Of a DNA stretch of 40,622 nt, positions 16,819-28,184 are shown in pieces. Where the stretch lies: assembly GCF_001418135.1 (NCBI RefSeq), contig NZ_LIPQ01000018.1, positions 1-40,622 of the forward strand, given 5' to 3'. Below the pieces are notes generated by a model. The model had not been told where the DNA came from. It ran no database searches and saw only the letters and a program-made list of their open reading frames with translations. How positions within the stretch are numbered: the stretch's first letter is position 1; each line of letters starts with the position of its first letter. The DNA comes from Streptomyces aureus. GTDB lineage: Bacteria; Actinomycetota; Actinomycetes; Streptomycetales; Streptomycetaceae. Both the position numbers and the translations under genes were made by a program.

Positions 16819-17936
16819 GCACGGGCCGGGCACTGTGGCGGCGCGTACCCCACTGGGCCGTCGACGGGGGTCTCGTCGTCCTCGCCGTGCTCGACGCCTG
16901 GATCAACCTCTACGGCGAGGGGACCCCTCTCGTCTGGGCCTGCGTCGCCCTCGGCAGCACGGCGTTGTTCCTGCGCAGGCGCTTCCCGCTCGCCGTCTTC
17001 CTGTTCACCCTGCCCATGACCCTGTTCATGGACGTCGCGGTCGCGCCGATCACCGCCCTGTACACACTGGCCGCCTCCACCCGCAACCGACCGATGCTGG
17101 CCGGCTGTGCCCTGCTGAACGCGGGGGTGGACACCCTCGTCTGGCCGTTGTCGGACGCGTTCGACGGCGACCGGACATGGACGCTCGTCCAGTTCGTCTA
17201 CACGCTGGCCACGGCCGTCGCCCCCGTGCTGTTCGGCCAGCTCGTGCAGGCCAGGCACGACGTGGCCCGACAGCTCGTCGAGGTCGAAGAGGCCCGGGAA
17301 CACGAACGTGCCCTGCACGCCCAGACCGTCCTCGCCAGCGAGCGCGCCCAACTCGCCCGCGAGATGCACGACGTCGTCTCCCACCAGGTCAGCCTCATCG
17401 CCGTACAGGCCGGAGCGATGCAGGTGGCCGCCAAGGACCTCGACGCCCGAGAGGCGGCTCGCACCATCCGCACCCTGAGCGCGAACACCCTGGACGAACT
17501 CCGTCACATGGTCACCCTGCTCCGCGCCTCGGGCGGCAGGGAAACCGCACTCACCCCCCAGCCCACGCTCGCCGACCTCCAGAAGCTCATCGCCAACAGC
17601 GGCATCGAGACCACCCTGGCCGGGGAGCTCCCCGCCGGCATCAGCACCACCGCTCAGCGCACCGTCTACCGTACGGTCCAGGAAGCACTCACCAACGTGC
17701 GCAAACACGCCCCCGGCGCCCGCGCCGAGGTACGCCTGTGGCACGACGCACACCACTTCGGCGTCACCGTGACCAACACCGCCCCCACCCGCCCGTCCGT
17801 CGCCCTGCCGAGCGCCCACCACGGCCTTGTCGGTCTGAAGGAACGCGCCGAACTGCTCGACGGCATCCTCACCGCCGAATCCACCCCACAGGGCGGGTAC
17901 AAGGTCGAACTACGAGCCCCCGCCCGGTCCGACTGA
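16815..17936 (+). CDS. DesK/NarX-type sensor histidine kinase
   Basis: A 373-residue kinase with about five membrane helices in residues 15-145, a short coiled linker rich in Glu and Arg (146-180), and a HisKA_3 dimerisation domain. The phospho-histidine is His185 in LAREMHDVVSHQVSLIAVQ. The ATPase N-box is VYRTVQEALTNVRKHAPGA. The G1 box reads VTNTAPTRP rather than the usual D-N-G form, while HHGLVGLKERAELLDG gives the G2 region. The signal is unknown because almost nothing is exposed outside the membrane; lipid, envelope or antibiotic stress are common inputs for this class. Confidence 0.94.
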   Translation: MSTGRALWRRVPHWAVDGGLVVLAVLDAWINLYGEGTPLVWACVALGSTALFLRRRFPLAVFLFTLPMTLFMDVAVAPITALYTLAASTRNRPMLAGCALLNAGVDTLVWPLSDAFDGDRTWTLVQFVYTLATAVAPVLFGQLVQARHDVARQLVEVEEAREHERALHAQTVLASERAQLAREMHDVVSHQVSLIAVQAGAMQVAAKDLDAREAARTIRTLSANTLDELRHMVTLLRASGGRETALTPQPTLADLQKLIANSGIETTLAGELPAGISTTAQRTVYRTVQEALTNVRKHAPGARAEVRLWHDAHHFGVTVTNTAPTRPSVALPSAHHGLVGLKERAELLDGILTAESTPQGGYKVELRAPARSD

Positions 17937-18009
17937 GCCGGGCGCGCAAGCAGCCCGCCAGGCGGGTCGGCAGCGGGTCGCCCCTCCGGGTGGAGGCCGT
18001 GGCACCTGC

Positions 18010-18040
18010 CGGGGCCGCAGGCATCGTGCCTGCGGCCCCG
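18010..18040. terminator. Strong bidirectional terminator between convergent genes
   Basis: A perfect 14-bp stem, CGGGGCCGCAGGCA (18010-18023) with TGCCTGCGGCCCCG (18027-18040), closes a TCG triloop. It lies in the 117-bp gap between the histidine kinase and the GH74 gene and marks the left edge of the hemicellulose locus. Confidence 0.9.
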
Positions 18041-18053
18041 CTCGGGGGGAGTG

Positions 18054-20678
18054 TCAGGACGGGTCGCCGTACTGGAGGCCGCGTCCGTTGGTGCCGACGA
18101 AGACGCGCCCGTAGGTGTCGGGGTCACCGGTGATGACGCCGACGCCTCCGATGGCGCCCCACTGGTGGGCGTCGTCGTTGACGCGGAGCCAGGTGGCGCC
18201 CTTGTCGGTGGAGCGGAAGACGCCGGTGACGTCCTTGACGGTACCGATCAGATAGAGGGCCTGGTAGGAGGCGCCGGGTGCGGCCTTGCCGAAGCCGAGG
18301 GCGGACGCGGACCGCACCGTGGTGAGCGTGGTGAAGGTGCTGCCGCCGTCGGTGGAGTGCAGCAGTCCCTTGGCGCCGCCGGCGATCCACAGGTCCCCGG
18401 CGACGCCGGGGACGGCCGTGAGCCGGCCGGCGGGCAGGTTCGTGGCGCGGGCGGTGAAGGTCGCGCCGCCGTCCGTGCTGGCGTGGAGCGTGCCGCCGGC
18501 CAGGGAGTAGAAGGTCCTGGCCGAGGAGCGGTCGGCGACGACGACGGCGTCGGTGCCCAGGCCGCGGACCTTGGACCAGCTCGCCCCCTTGTCGGTCGAG
18601 CGGTGCGGAGCCTGGCCGGCCTGGGTCCAGACGATGGTGGAGCCGTCCGCCGCGAGCGCGACATGGCCGTCCTGGGCGCCGGTCGCCGGCTCCGCCTTGA
18701 AGCCGGTCCAGCTGGTGCCGCCGTCGGTGGAGTATGCGCCGTCCTGCGCGCCGCCACGGCCGACCCGGACCATCATCGAGGGGTTGGCCTGAGCGAAGTC
18801 GATGTCGGTGCTGTTGGTCATCATCGGGTTGCTCAGTCGCCCGGCGGGCACCTTGGTCAGGTCTTCGTGGCGGAATCCGCCCTGGTCGCCCATGGCGGTG
18901 AGGACGGTGGCGCCGCCCGGTGGGGCGATCGCGTCCATCAGCGCGGTCTCCTCAAGGCCGCGTGCTCCGGCGGTCCAGTGGCTGGTGCCGCCGCTGTCGG
19001 TGGCGGTGGCGTCCTTGCTGCGCCAGATGCCGTTGCCGGTGCCGTACAGCACGTGCCCGGAGTCGAAGGGGTCGATGGCCAGGGCGGTCATCCAGTGCCC
19101 GGTGTGGGTGCCGACGTAGGGAGCGGCGGAGGCGTTCCGCACCGACTTGTCCGCCAGCGCCTTCCAGGTCGTGCCGCCGTCGGCGGTGCGGTAGATCTCG
19201 TCCTCGGGCCACCAGCGGTCGAGGGTGGTGACCATCACCGTGGACGGCTTGCGCGGGTCGACGGCCAGTCCGGAGAAGCCGTAGCTGCCCTGAGAAGGGG
19301 AAACGTTCTTCCAGGCCCCGCCGCTCGGCGTGTGCTTCCACACCGAGCCGCCCGTCACGCCGTTGGGTCCGGGGGCGTTGGTGTACGTCAGGTAGAGCGA
19401 GCCGTCGCCGGAGAGGACACCGTGCTGCGGGAACTGGCCGGTGGGCTGTCCGGGGACGGCCTGCCAGGTGGTGCCGCCGTCGGTGGAGCGGTACAGGGAG
19501 GTGGACTTGTCGGCGACGCCGACGTAGACCGTGTTGCCGCCTGCCGGACCGTACGTCACGAAGGAGATGCCCGCGCCGCTGCTCGCCCCGTCCTTGACGG
19601 GGAACGAGGAGACCTGCCGCCATGTCACACCGCTGTCCGTGCTGCGCCACAGGCCGTTCTTGCGGGTGCCCAGCAGTAGGGTGCGGTTGTCCGCGGGGTC
19701 GATCACGAGCCGTTCGCCCGCCCCGCGGCCGTCCTCGTTGCCGCCCAGCTTGAAGGGCAGGTCGGTGCGCCGGAAGGTGCGGCCCCGGTCGGTGGAGCGC
19801 AGGAGCGCGCCGTTGCCGGCCCACTCGTTGGTGTAGGTGCCCGCCGCGAGGTAGAGCCGGTCGGGGTCGCCGGGGTCGGTGGCCAGCGCGTCGATGCCCA
19901 GCAGGTTCCAGTCCTTCTCACCGAGCCAGTCGGTCAGCGGGATCCACTGCTCGGCCGCGCTGTCCCAGCGGTAGGCGCCGCCCATGTCGGTACGCGCGTA
20001 CAGCAGCCCCTTCTCCCGAGGGTTGAACACAAGCCCGGTGACGTAACCGCCGCCGACCACCTGGGCGTTCCGCCACGTGTACGGTCCGGCCGCGGCCGAC
20101 TGCGCGTCGGCGACCTTCAGCAGCTTCCACTGCTGGTTGGCGCTGCCCCTGCCGGGATACTGGATGATCGCCGCGCCCTGAGCCGTGGAGCCTCCGGAGA
20201 CGTCCAGGACCTGGCCGCTCCCGCGGGAGGTGAAGGTGACGGCGCCGGAACCGCTCACCTCGTCGATCCGCCACTCCTGGGAGGCGGAGGAGCTGTCGGT
20301 CTGCTGCTCGACGGCAGCCGCCTGTGCGGTCGAATCGCCCGCTATGCCGAGCACTTTGCCGCTGTTGCGGTTCACCAGCTCGTAGTAGCCGTCGCCGGTG
20401 GACCGCAGCCGCCACTGCTGGTTGGCGGTGTTCTGGTCGGTCCACTGCTGGATGCGGGTTCCGTCGGCGGTGGAGAAGGCGTTGACGTCCAGGGCCTTGC
20501 CGCTGCGCACGGAGATCAGGCGGTAGTAGGCGTTGGCGTCGACGGTCGCGGCCTGCGAGTCCTCCTGGGTGAACAGGAGGTACGGGACGACGGCGGCGGG
20601 CACGCCGAGCAGCAGGGCGGTGGCGCTCCAGCGACGACGGTGACGCCCGCGGCGCGCGCCGTTCGTGGGGTTGTTCAT
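18054..20678 (-). CDS. Secreted CBM13-GH74 xyloglucanase
   Basis: An 874-residue secreted enzyme. A signal region with the Arg-rich start RRGRHRRRWS and a hydrophobic core ends near residue 44. A ricin-type lectin/CBM13 domain (about 47-190) shows repeated QQW motifs such as IQQWTDQNTANQQW. The GH74 double beta-propeller (about 198-874) begins with YTWRNAQVVGGGYVTGLVFN. Asp231 in YARTDMGGAYRWD and Asp627 in TNSTDIDFAQANP are the expected catalytic pair. Many BNR-like repeats (YRSTDGGTTWQ) form the blades. It should cut xyloglucan backbones. The ATG at 20678 follows AAGGAG with a rather long 12-nt spacer. It lies 40 bp behind the GH10-GH62 gene, without its own promoter space, so the two form an operon. 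Confidence 0.93.
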   Translation of the reverse strand: MNNPTNGARRGRHRRRWSATALLLGVPAAVVPYLLFTQEDSQAATVDANAYYRLISVRSGKALDVNAFSTADGTRIQQWTDQNTANQQWRLRSTGDGYYELVNRNSGKVLGIAGDSTAQAAAVEQQTDSSSASQEWRIDEVSGSGAVTFTSRGSGQVLDVSGGSTAQGAAIIQYPGRGSANQQWKLLKVADAQSAAAGPYTWRNAQVVGGGYVTGLVFNPREKGLLYARTDMGGAYRWDSAAEQWIPLTDWLGEKDWNLLGIDALATDPGDPDRLYLAAGTYTNEWAGNGALLRSTDRGRTFRRTDLPFKLGGNEDGRGAGERLVIDPADNRTLLLGTRKNGLWRSTDSGVTWRQVSSFPVKDGASSGAGISFVTYGPAGGNTVYVGVADKSTSLYRSTDGGTTWQAVPGQPTGQFPQHGVLSGDGSLYLTYTNAPGPNGVTGGSVWKHTPSGGAWKNVSPSQGSYGFSGLAVDPRKPSTVMVTTLDRWWPEDEIYRTADGGTTWKALADKSVRNASAAPYVGTHTGHWMTALAIDPFDSGHVLYGTGNGIWRSKDATATDSGGTSHWTAGARGLEETALMDAIAPPGGATVLTAMGDQGGFRHEDLTKVPAGRLSNPMMTNSTDIDFAQANPSMMVRVGRGGAQDGAYSTDGGTSWTGFKAEPATGAQDGHVALAADGSTIVWTQAGQAPHRSTDKGASWSKVRGLGTDAVVVADRSSARTFYSLAGGTLHASTDGGATFTARATNLPAGRLTAVPGVAGDLWIAGGAKGLLHSTDGGSTFTTLTTVRSASALGFGKAAPGASYQALYLIGTVKDVTGVFRSTDKGATWLRVNDDAHQWGAIGGVGVITGDPDTYGRVFVGTNGRGLQYGDPS

Positions 20679-20718
20679 GAGGGGGGTGTTCTCCTTGTGT
20701 AACCGTGGATCGGGCGGG

Positions 20719-23186
<2,468 letters not shown>

Positions 23187-23361
23187 GCCGAACTCGCGGT
23201 CGCGTAACAGAAAACTCGCGCCGTCCGGAAGTTCGCTCAGTGACGCATGTCGCAGGCAGAAAGCGTTATGCCGAGCCCCGCGGTTCGGTCGTCCCCGCGG
23301 AGGCGGTGCGAGACACCCGACTCACTGCCTGGTGGGAAACGGCCTGGCGCGGGAGCGACTC
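23187..23361 (-). promoter_or_regulatory. Probable promoter region of the GH10-GH62/GH74 operon
   Basis: A 175-bp gap between the membrane sigma factor gene stop and the leader hairpin. It is AT-richer at 23200-23275 and has a direct repeat AACTCGCG (23190-23197 and 23213-23220). No standard -35/-10 pair was found, so dependence on an alternative sigma factor is possible. No terminator for the sigma gene was seen. Confidence 0.35.
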
Positions 23362-24912
23362 TCAGGACCAGGTCCGGCGCACGATGAAGGATGCCTGCCC
23401 GGCGAAGGTCCGTGTTCCGTCGGAGCCGTCGAGCCAGATGCCTCCGTCACGGTGGCGGAGGACGGAGCCGGGATAGTTGTGCGCGTGCAGGGTCACCGAC
23501 CCCGCGACCGACCCAGGGCGCGGACAGAAGGTCGCGTCTTCACGGAACAGATCGCTGCCGTCGTCGGTGCTCAGCCGCAGCCGCAGGTAGGAGTGGCGAA
23601 GGTACCGGCCGTCCGCGGCGCGGAAGGTGACACACCGTGTGTCGGCCAGACCCGCGATGACCGTGAAGGTGCCCCGGTTGCGGGTCTGCGCGCCGCTGGA
23701 CGCGGAGACCCGGCCGAGCGTCGCGTGGTCGCCGGTATGGGTGACGAACAGGCCGGGCTCGTCCACGGACTCCAGCGAGCGCGCGCCGAGCGGAACGGTG
23801 GCTGCGGCGGCGGGCGGACTCGCGGGGGACGGTTCGTCCGACGTCGTGGTGCGCGACGGGGCCGGCGAGGCGGTGCCGGCCGTGGGGGCGGCGACGACGG
23901 CGGGCACCCGAGGCGCCGGTTCGGGCCAGCTCACATAGGTGGCCGTTCCGGCGACGAGCACCGCGCCGGTGGCGAGGCTCACCAACGGGTGAGCGGTGAT
24001 CGCCGCGAGTTTGCCGGTCAGCGCGACGTGCAGGCCACCTCCCCCCGTCGCGCTGCCGACAGCGACGTGTGCCGCGGCCGGCCCGGCGGCGATCGCGGCG
24101 GTACCCGACAGCAGACCCTTGGCGGCGAGCGCGGAGATCAGTCCGGCCGGGACGGCCAGCGTCGCGAGGCCGAGGGGGAGCAGTTCGGCCGGAACCCGTT
24201 CCGTCGTCGGCCCCGTGCAGACCGGGCAGCCACGGGTGTGCCGCGCCATGCGCTTGCGCCACACCGATGCGCGCAGGCCGTCCCAGCCGACGACGGCCTC
24301 GTCCAGTCGGGGACAGCGCGGGTCGGCCTCCAGCGCGGCGACGATCGTCCTGCACAGTTCCAGCTGCTCGCGCATGCGTTGCAGGCGTACTCCGACGTGG
24401 GCGACCGTGAGCCCCGTCGCGGCGGCGATGTCGTCACGGCTCAGCGAACCGGCGCATTCCTGCCACCAGAGCGACAGCAGCACCCGATGATCCGGATCAA
24501 GCCACCGGCTGGCTTCGACGACGCGACGGCGCTCGTCCGAGACATGCAGCCGGAGGATCGCCGTGTCCACGGGCTCGGCGCCGGCATCCGGTATCTGGTG
24601 CGCCTCGTCGATGGCCGTGGTCCGTTCGGCGAAGGCGTGTCTGCGGTGCAGGTGGGTGTTGATCTGGCGGAGCGTGATCGACACGAGCCAGGACCGGAAG
24701 CTCTCGGGGGCGCGCAGGGCAGGCAGGTCACGCACCACCCGCAACAAGGTTTCCTGGACGACGTCGTCGACGTCGGCGTGGCCGCTCAGCGCTCGCCCGA
24801 CGATGTTGTAGACCAGCGGCAGGTACGCGGCGATCAGCTCCTCGCGCGCCCGGTCGTCACCGGCCTGCGCCGCGACGACCAGCCCCGCGTGGTCCACGTC
24901 GATGAGCCCCAT
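23362..24912 (-). CDS. Membrane-anchored ECF-type sigma factor with C-terminal AbfB sugar-binding domain
   Basis: A 516-residue multi-domain regulator. Sigma region 2 spans about residues 9-82 (ELIAAYLPLVYNIVGRALSG, DVDDVVQETLLRVV, SFRSWLVSITLRQINTHLH). Sigma region 4 spans about 120-190, with the helix-turn-helix LSRDDIAAATGLTVAHVGVR. A zinc-finger-like His225-x3-Cys229-x2-Cys232 motif (RHTRGCPVC) resembles anti-sigma ZAS domains. Hydrophobic segments at about 244-263 and 308-329, with a weaker one near 270-290, come next. A Pro/Thr/Ser-rich linker (330-375) leads to a beta-trefoil AbfB/CBM42-like domain (375-516; DGRYLRHSYLRL, HNYPGSVLRHRDGG). The ATG at 24912 follows GGAGAGGG. Placed between two GH62 genes, it probably senses arabinosyl polymers and activates transcription. 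If there are only two helices, the sensor would stay inside, so topology needs proof. Confidence 0.9.
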   Translation of the reverse strand: MGLIDVDHAGLVVAAQAGDDRAREELIAAYLPLVYNIVGRALSGHADVDDVVQETLLRVVRDLPALRAPESFRSWLVSITLRQINTHLHRRHAFAERTTAIDEAHQIPDAGAEPVDTAILRLHVSDERRRVVEASRWLDPDHRVLLSLWWQECAGSLSRDDIAAATGLTVAHVGVRLQRMREQLELCRTIVAALEADPRCPRLDEAVVGWDGLRASVWRKRMARHTRGCPVCTGPTTERVPAELLPLGLATLAVPAGLISALAAKGLLSGTAAIAAGPAAAHVAVGSATGGGGLHVALTGKLAAITAHPLVSLATGAVLVAGTATYVSWPEPAPRVPAVVAAPTAGTASPAPSRTTTSDEPSPASPPAAAATVPLGARSLESVDEPGLFVTHTGDHATLGRVSASSGAQTRNRGTFTVIAGLADTRCVTFRAADGRYLRHSYLRLRLSTDDGSDLFREDATFCPRPGSVAGSVTLHAHNYPGSVLRHRDGGIWLDGSDGTRTFAGQASFIVRRTWS

Positions 24913-25067
24913 TCCCACCCTCTCCAGGGAAGCGGTCCACCGGCGGACGGCGACCGGCCTCTGCGTCGGCAAAGAATACGACGTGAGACGGGGTCGGTCC
25001 GCCGGCGTCGCCCGGTGGGCGGCCGTCACAGGCGACGCCGGTCCCGGACGCGGCCCCGGCCCGTGAC
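24913..25067 (-). promoter_or_regulatory. Promoter region of the membrane sigma factor gene
   Basis: A 155-bp gap between the operon terminator and the sigma gene start. A TATTCT hexamer on the minus strand near 24971-24976 could be a -10 element, but no matching -35 was found. Autoregulation by the sigma factor is possible and untested. Confidence 0.3.
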
Positions 25068-25102
25068 CGTGGCGGGCTCGGGTGACCACCGAGCCCGCCA
25101 CG
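25068..25102 (-). terminator. Terminator of the nine-gene xylan operon
   Basis: A perfect 14-bp stem (25068-25081 with 25089-25102; core GTGGCGGGCTCGG/CCGAGCCCGCCAC) has a 7-nt loop and begins three bases behind the GH62 stop codon. Confidence 0.9.
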
Positions 25103-25105
25103 TCG

Positions 25106-26581
25106 TCAGCGCTGGAGCGTCAGCAGACCCGGGCGGTAGGCCCACTGGCCGTAGTCACCGCCGGAGTTGGGGTCACGACCCTGGTAGAGGAACTGCAGGT
25201 TGCAGGGGTCGATCGTGAAGGTCTGGTCGGCGCCGGCGCGGATCAGCTCGCCGTGGCTGATGTCGTTGGTCCAGGTGGCGCCGCTGTTGGCCTTGCCGGC
25301 GAAGGGGTTGCTCTCGGTCGCGGCCTGCGGCGTCCACGAGCCGTTGAGGCTGGTGGCCGTGAACGAGCGGAAGTAGCGGTGTTCGCTCGCGCCCCGGGCC
25401 TCGACGATCATGAGGTACTGGTTCTGGTCCTTGACCTTGTAGACCTGGGGCGCCTCGAAGAGGTTCTTCTCCGTGTCGCTCATGATCGTCGTGTAGGACG
25501 AGCCGAAGCTGCTCGGGAAGTTCCCGATCGGCATGCTGGCCCGGTAGATCTTGCCGTTGTCACCGGCGAAGAACAGGTACATGTTCGTCCCGTCGCCGAT
25601 GAGCGTCTGGTCGATGGGGCCCGTTCCCGACCCGGCGATGGTTCCGGAGAAGAGCTCCTGCTCCGCCGACCAGCCGTTCGGGTTGGTGGGGTCGCTCGAC
25701 GTCCGGTAGGAGAAGGCGGTCCTGCCCCACTGGTAGGCGAGCACCCAGATGTTCTTCGGCGCGAAGTAGAAGAGCGTGGGTGCGACGACGGAATTCGACA
25801 TCTTGTTCTGGCCCGTCGTGGCCATCTGGGACCAGTCGGTGAACGGGGTGAAGTTCATCGAGCCCCAGCCCACTCCCGTCCCCGTGGTGCCGTGGGTCGT
25901 CGCGTAGACGAGGTGCTTGCCGTTGTGGGGGGCGACGGTGAAGTCCTTGAGCGAGGCCCATCCGGCCTTGGGCTGCGCCAGCGCGCCCGTCGACGACCAG
26001 CGGTACGTCGAGGGAAGGGCACAGGTGCCGGGGGTTCCGCCGGCGACCTTGACGAGCTGCCACTGCTGGTTGGCGCCGCCCCAGTCGTCGTACTGGACGA
26101 CGTTCGCGTTGTCGGCGGTGGAGCCGCCCTGGACTTCGAGGGCCTTGCCGCTGTGGCGGGCGACGAGCCTGATGTGACCGTCCGCGCTGTCGGCCGGCCG
26201 CCACTGCTGGTTGGTGCCGTTCACGTCCGTCCACTGGACGATCGCGCCGCCGTTGGCGGTGGAACTGTTCTGGACGTGCAGGACCTTGCCCGAGTGGCGG
26301 GACTTGACGCGGTAGTAGCCGTCGCCGGAGGCGACGAACTGCCACTGCTGCTGGTTCTGGTCGTTCCTGGTCCACTGGGTGATGCGGGCGCCGTCGCCGG
26401 TCGCGAGGTTGTAGACGTCCAGGGCCTTTCCGCTGTTGCGGTTGACCAGCACGTACCAGGCGTTGGTGTCGATGGTGGCCGCGGCGGCGGGCGGGGCATT
26501 GAGGAGAGTGGCCCCGAGCAGCAAGGACGACAGGACCGCGAGGACGAGACTCAGGATCAGGGGTGGATGGCGAAACCTCAT
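25106..26581 (-). CDS. Secreted CBM13-GH62 alpha-L-arabinofuranosidase
   Basis: A 491-residue secreted enzyme. The signal peptide (about 1-36) ends in PPAAAA. A ricin-type CBM13 (37-180) shows [15 protein letters not shown] and three QQW repeats. The GH62 domain (187-491) begins [18 protein letters not shown]. Asp213 (LKDFT) and Glu372 (LFEAP) lie 159 residues apart, the same spacing I recall for the base and acid of the Streptomyces coelicolor GH62 enzyme. It should remove single arabinose branches from arabinoxylan. Its ATG overlaps the TGA of the cupin gene by one base (TGATG), so it is the translationally coupled last gene of the operon. The CBM13 resembles that of the GH74 protein, not the Cys-rich one of the fusion enzyme. 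Confidence 0.95.
   Translation of the reverse strand: MRFRHPPLILSLVLAVLSSLLLGATLLNAPPAAAATIDTNAWYVLVNRNSGKALDVYNLATGDGARITQWTRNDQNQQQWQFVASGDGYYRVKSRHSGKVLHVQNSSTANGGAIVQWTDVNGTNQQWRPADSADGHIRLVARHSGKALEVQGGSTADNANVVQYDDWGGANQQWQLVKVAGGTPGTCALPSTYRWSSTGALAQPKAGWASLKDFTVAPHNGKHLVYATTHGTTGTGVGWGSMNFTPFTDWSQMATTGQNKMSNSVVAPTLFYFAPKNIWVLAYQWGRTAFSYRTSSDPTNPNGWSAEQELFSGTIAGSGTGPIDQTLIGDGTNMYLFFAGDNGKIYRASMPIGNFPSSFGSSYTTIMSDTEKNLFEAPQVYKVKDQNQYLMIVEARGASEHRYFRSFTATSLNGSWTPQAATESNPFAGKANSGATWTNDISHGELIRAGADQTFTIDPCNLQFLYQGRDPNSGGDYGQWAYRPGLLTLQR
25299..25485. repeat. Near-identical GH62 segment, copy B
   Basis: Partner of 20912-21098: 187 bp with two mismatches (T at 25382 and T at 25428). See copy A for interpretation. 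Confidence 0.9.
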
Positions 26582-27330
26582 CAGGAGGGCTCCTTCGGGG
26601 GTGGGAGGTGAGGTGACTCCGACGAGCCGCGCGGCGGCCGCGTCGTCAGGGGGACGGGGACGGGATAGGCGTGGAGAAGGCCGCACATGCCGAAGAGCGG
26701 TTCCTCCGGGCGCTCCAGCCGCGACACGTCGCCGTGATCGAGGTGGGAGAGGTCTCCGGTCTTCAGCCCTGCCAGTTGGCAGCCGGTGGCGAGGGTCGCC
26801 GCCAGCGGGCCGTCACGCCAGCGGAACCACCAGGCGTCAAGGAGGTCGCGCTTCAGGCGGTGGGCCGCGGCGTGGAACTCCCGCAGCCCACCTTCACGCA
26901 GGGCCAGGAAGCCTTCGAGTGCCAGGTCGCGGCGGCGGCGCGCCGCCGCGGCGTGGTCGCCGGTCAGGACGGCCGCCGCCCGGTAGGCGTCGGGATCGGC
27001 CAGTACGGGAGGGGGGAAGGTGAAGACGGCGTCGCCCGCCTCGGGAAGTCCGCTGTTCTGCATGAGGACCACGAGACGCAGGGCGCCGGCGTTGACGAGA
27101 CGGTGGATCGTTCCGGGGGTGAACCAGACGACGTCACCGGGGCGCAGCGGCGTGTCGGTGAAACCGGAGGTGGTGAGGGTCTGGACGCTGCCGGATCCGC
27201 CGATCACGACGTAGGCCTCGGAGCAGACGAGGTGCATGTGGGGGGTGCCGCCGCACAGCCCGTCGGCGGCCTCCCAGTCGTACACGGTCAGCCCGGAGAT
27301 CCCCACCCCGCCGGGGAGCGGAGTCACCAC
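26581..27330 (-). CDS. Cupin-domain protein of unknown role in the xylan operon
   Basis: A protein of about 249 residues. The N-terminal cupin carries the metal set His31, His33 and Glu38 in [19 protein letters not shown] and His76 in [15 protein letters not shown]. The C-terminal 150 residues are Arg/Ala-rich and helical, with [20 protein letters not shown], and I do not recognise them. There is no DNA-binding motif, so this is not an AraC regulator. Two adjacent GTG codons (27330, 27327) overlap the stop of the upstream gene; the frame is open to 27372, so the exact start is uncertain. Its fixed place behind the Gfo/Idh and PmoA-like genes suggests a sugar-modifying step, perhaps isomerisation, but this is a guess. 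Confidence 0.75.
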   Translation of the reverse strand: MVTPLPGGVGISGLTVYDWEAADGLCGGTPHMHLVCSEAYVVIGGSGSVQTLTTSGFTDTPLRPGDVVWFTPGTIHRLVNAGALRLVVLMQNSGLPEAGDAVFTFPPPVLADPDAYRAAAVLTGDHAAAARRRRDLALEGFLALREGGLREFHAAAHRLKRDLLDAWWFRWRDGPLAATLATGCQLAGLKTGDLSHLDHGDVSRLERPEEPLFGMCGLLHAYPVPVPLTTRPPRGSSESPHLPPPKEPS

Positions 27331-28184
27331 GGGTGTTCCTCGACGTGGCGGGACAGGCGCGCGAGGGTCCACGCGTCGTCGGCCACGACGATCCGGTAAC
27401 GGCGCGACAGGGTGTCGCCCGGGGCCAGCGGCAGTTCCTTGCCGAACGCCAGGGACGGGTTGACGGCGGGAAGGGGCTCACTGCGGACGAACCAGTGGCC
27501 GGGGACGTCCGGATCGTCCAGGAAGAGCAGAGTGGAGGAGCGGTCGACCTCGTCGTGCCTGCCGATGAAGGCCAGCCACTCGCCCTGCTCGCCCATGCCG
27601 GGGCCGATCACGTCACCGCCGGTGAAGTCACGCGGGCCGCGCCAGAACAGACCCGAGTATCCGGCGAGTTCTCTGCCCTGGGTGCCGGGGCTGCCGAACA
27701 TCAGGTCGGTGTCCAGGACGTTGGTCAGCGCGGTGGTGATCTCCAGGGTCCAGGAGCCGGCCTCGACGTCCCGCGCGGTGAGCGTGCGACGCTCGTCGAT
27801 CCAGTGCTCCCCCGCCATCGTGTGCCAGGCCAGGTGCTCGGTGACGACGGCACGGCCGTGACTCGTCTCGCCGGACACGGTGAGGCTGCGCATCGTGCCG
27901 AGGTTCGGCAGGTCGACATAGCCCCGGCCCCGCAGGTACGTGCCGCCGCCCCAGAAGTTCTGTCCCGACACCCATGACGCCGTGAACTGGACGCCCTTGT
28001 GCCAGCGGTGGTCGTGCGGCCGGTATCCGGTCACCACGTCGCCGGCGAGCGTACGCACCGGATGCAGGTAGGGCTTCGGTGCCTCGAAGGGGTCCATGAC
28101 CGGCCGGTGCACATAGCGGAAGAGGTCGACCCCGCGAGCCCGGACGATCAGCGAGTCCTCCTTCTCGAGGAGTTCGAACGTCAT
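27324..28184 (-). CDS. PmoA-like protein (DUF6807 family)
   Basis: A 286-residue protein with the hallmarks of the PmoA/DUF6807 family. These are VHRPVMDPFEAPKPYLHPVR, then GYRPHDHRWHKGVQFTAS, and a late FWRGPRDFTGGDVIG. The name is historic (methane oxygenase annotation) and does not imply methane oxidation. In actinobacteria such genes commonly sit next to Gfo/Idh oxidoreductases in sugar-use operons, as here, and the fold resembles sugar-binding beta-sandwich proteins such as mutarotases. It has no signal peptide, so it is cytoplasmic. The ATG at 28184 overlaps the upstream stop (ATGA). A sugar epimerase or ligand-handling role is inferred only. Confidence 0.8.
   Translation of the reverse strand: MTFELLEKEDSLIVRARGVDLFRYVHRPVMDPFEAPKPYLHPVRTLAGDVVTGYRPHDHRWHKGVQFTASWVSGQNFWGGGTYLRGRGYVDLPNLGTMRSLTVSGETSHGRAVVTEHLAWHTMAGEHWIDERRTLTARDVEAGSWTLEITTALTNVLDTDLMFGSPGTQGRELAGYSGLFWRGPRDFTGGDVIGPGMGEQGEWLAFIGRHDEVDRSSTLLFLDDPDVPGHWFVRSEPLPAVNPSLAFGKELPLAPGDTLSRRYRIVVADDAWTLARLSRHVEEHPW

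Noticed and set aside
18051..19679. A 542-codon plus-strand open frame opposite GH74
   Set aside because: Low-complexity Gly/Val/Ala sequence; the beta-propeller repeats on the minus strand are clearly real.
26581..27330. Cupin protein as an AraC-type regulator
   Set aside because: The N-terminal cupin resembles AraC sensor domains, but the C-terminus has no helix-turn-helix pair.
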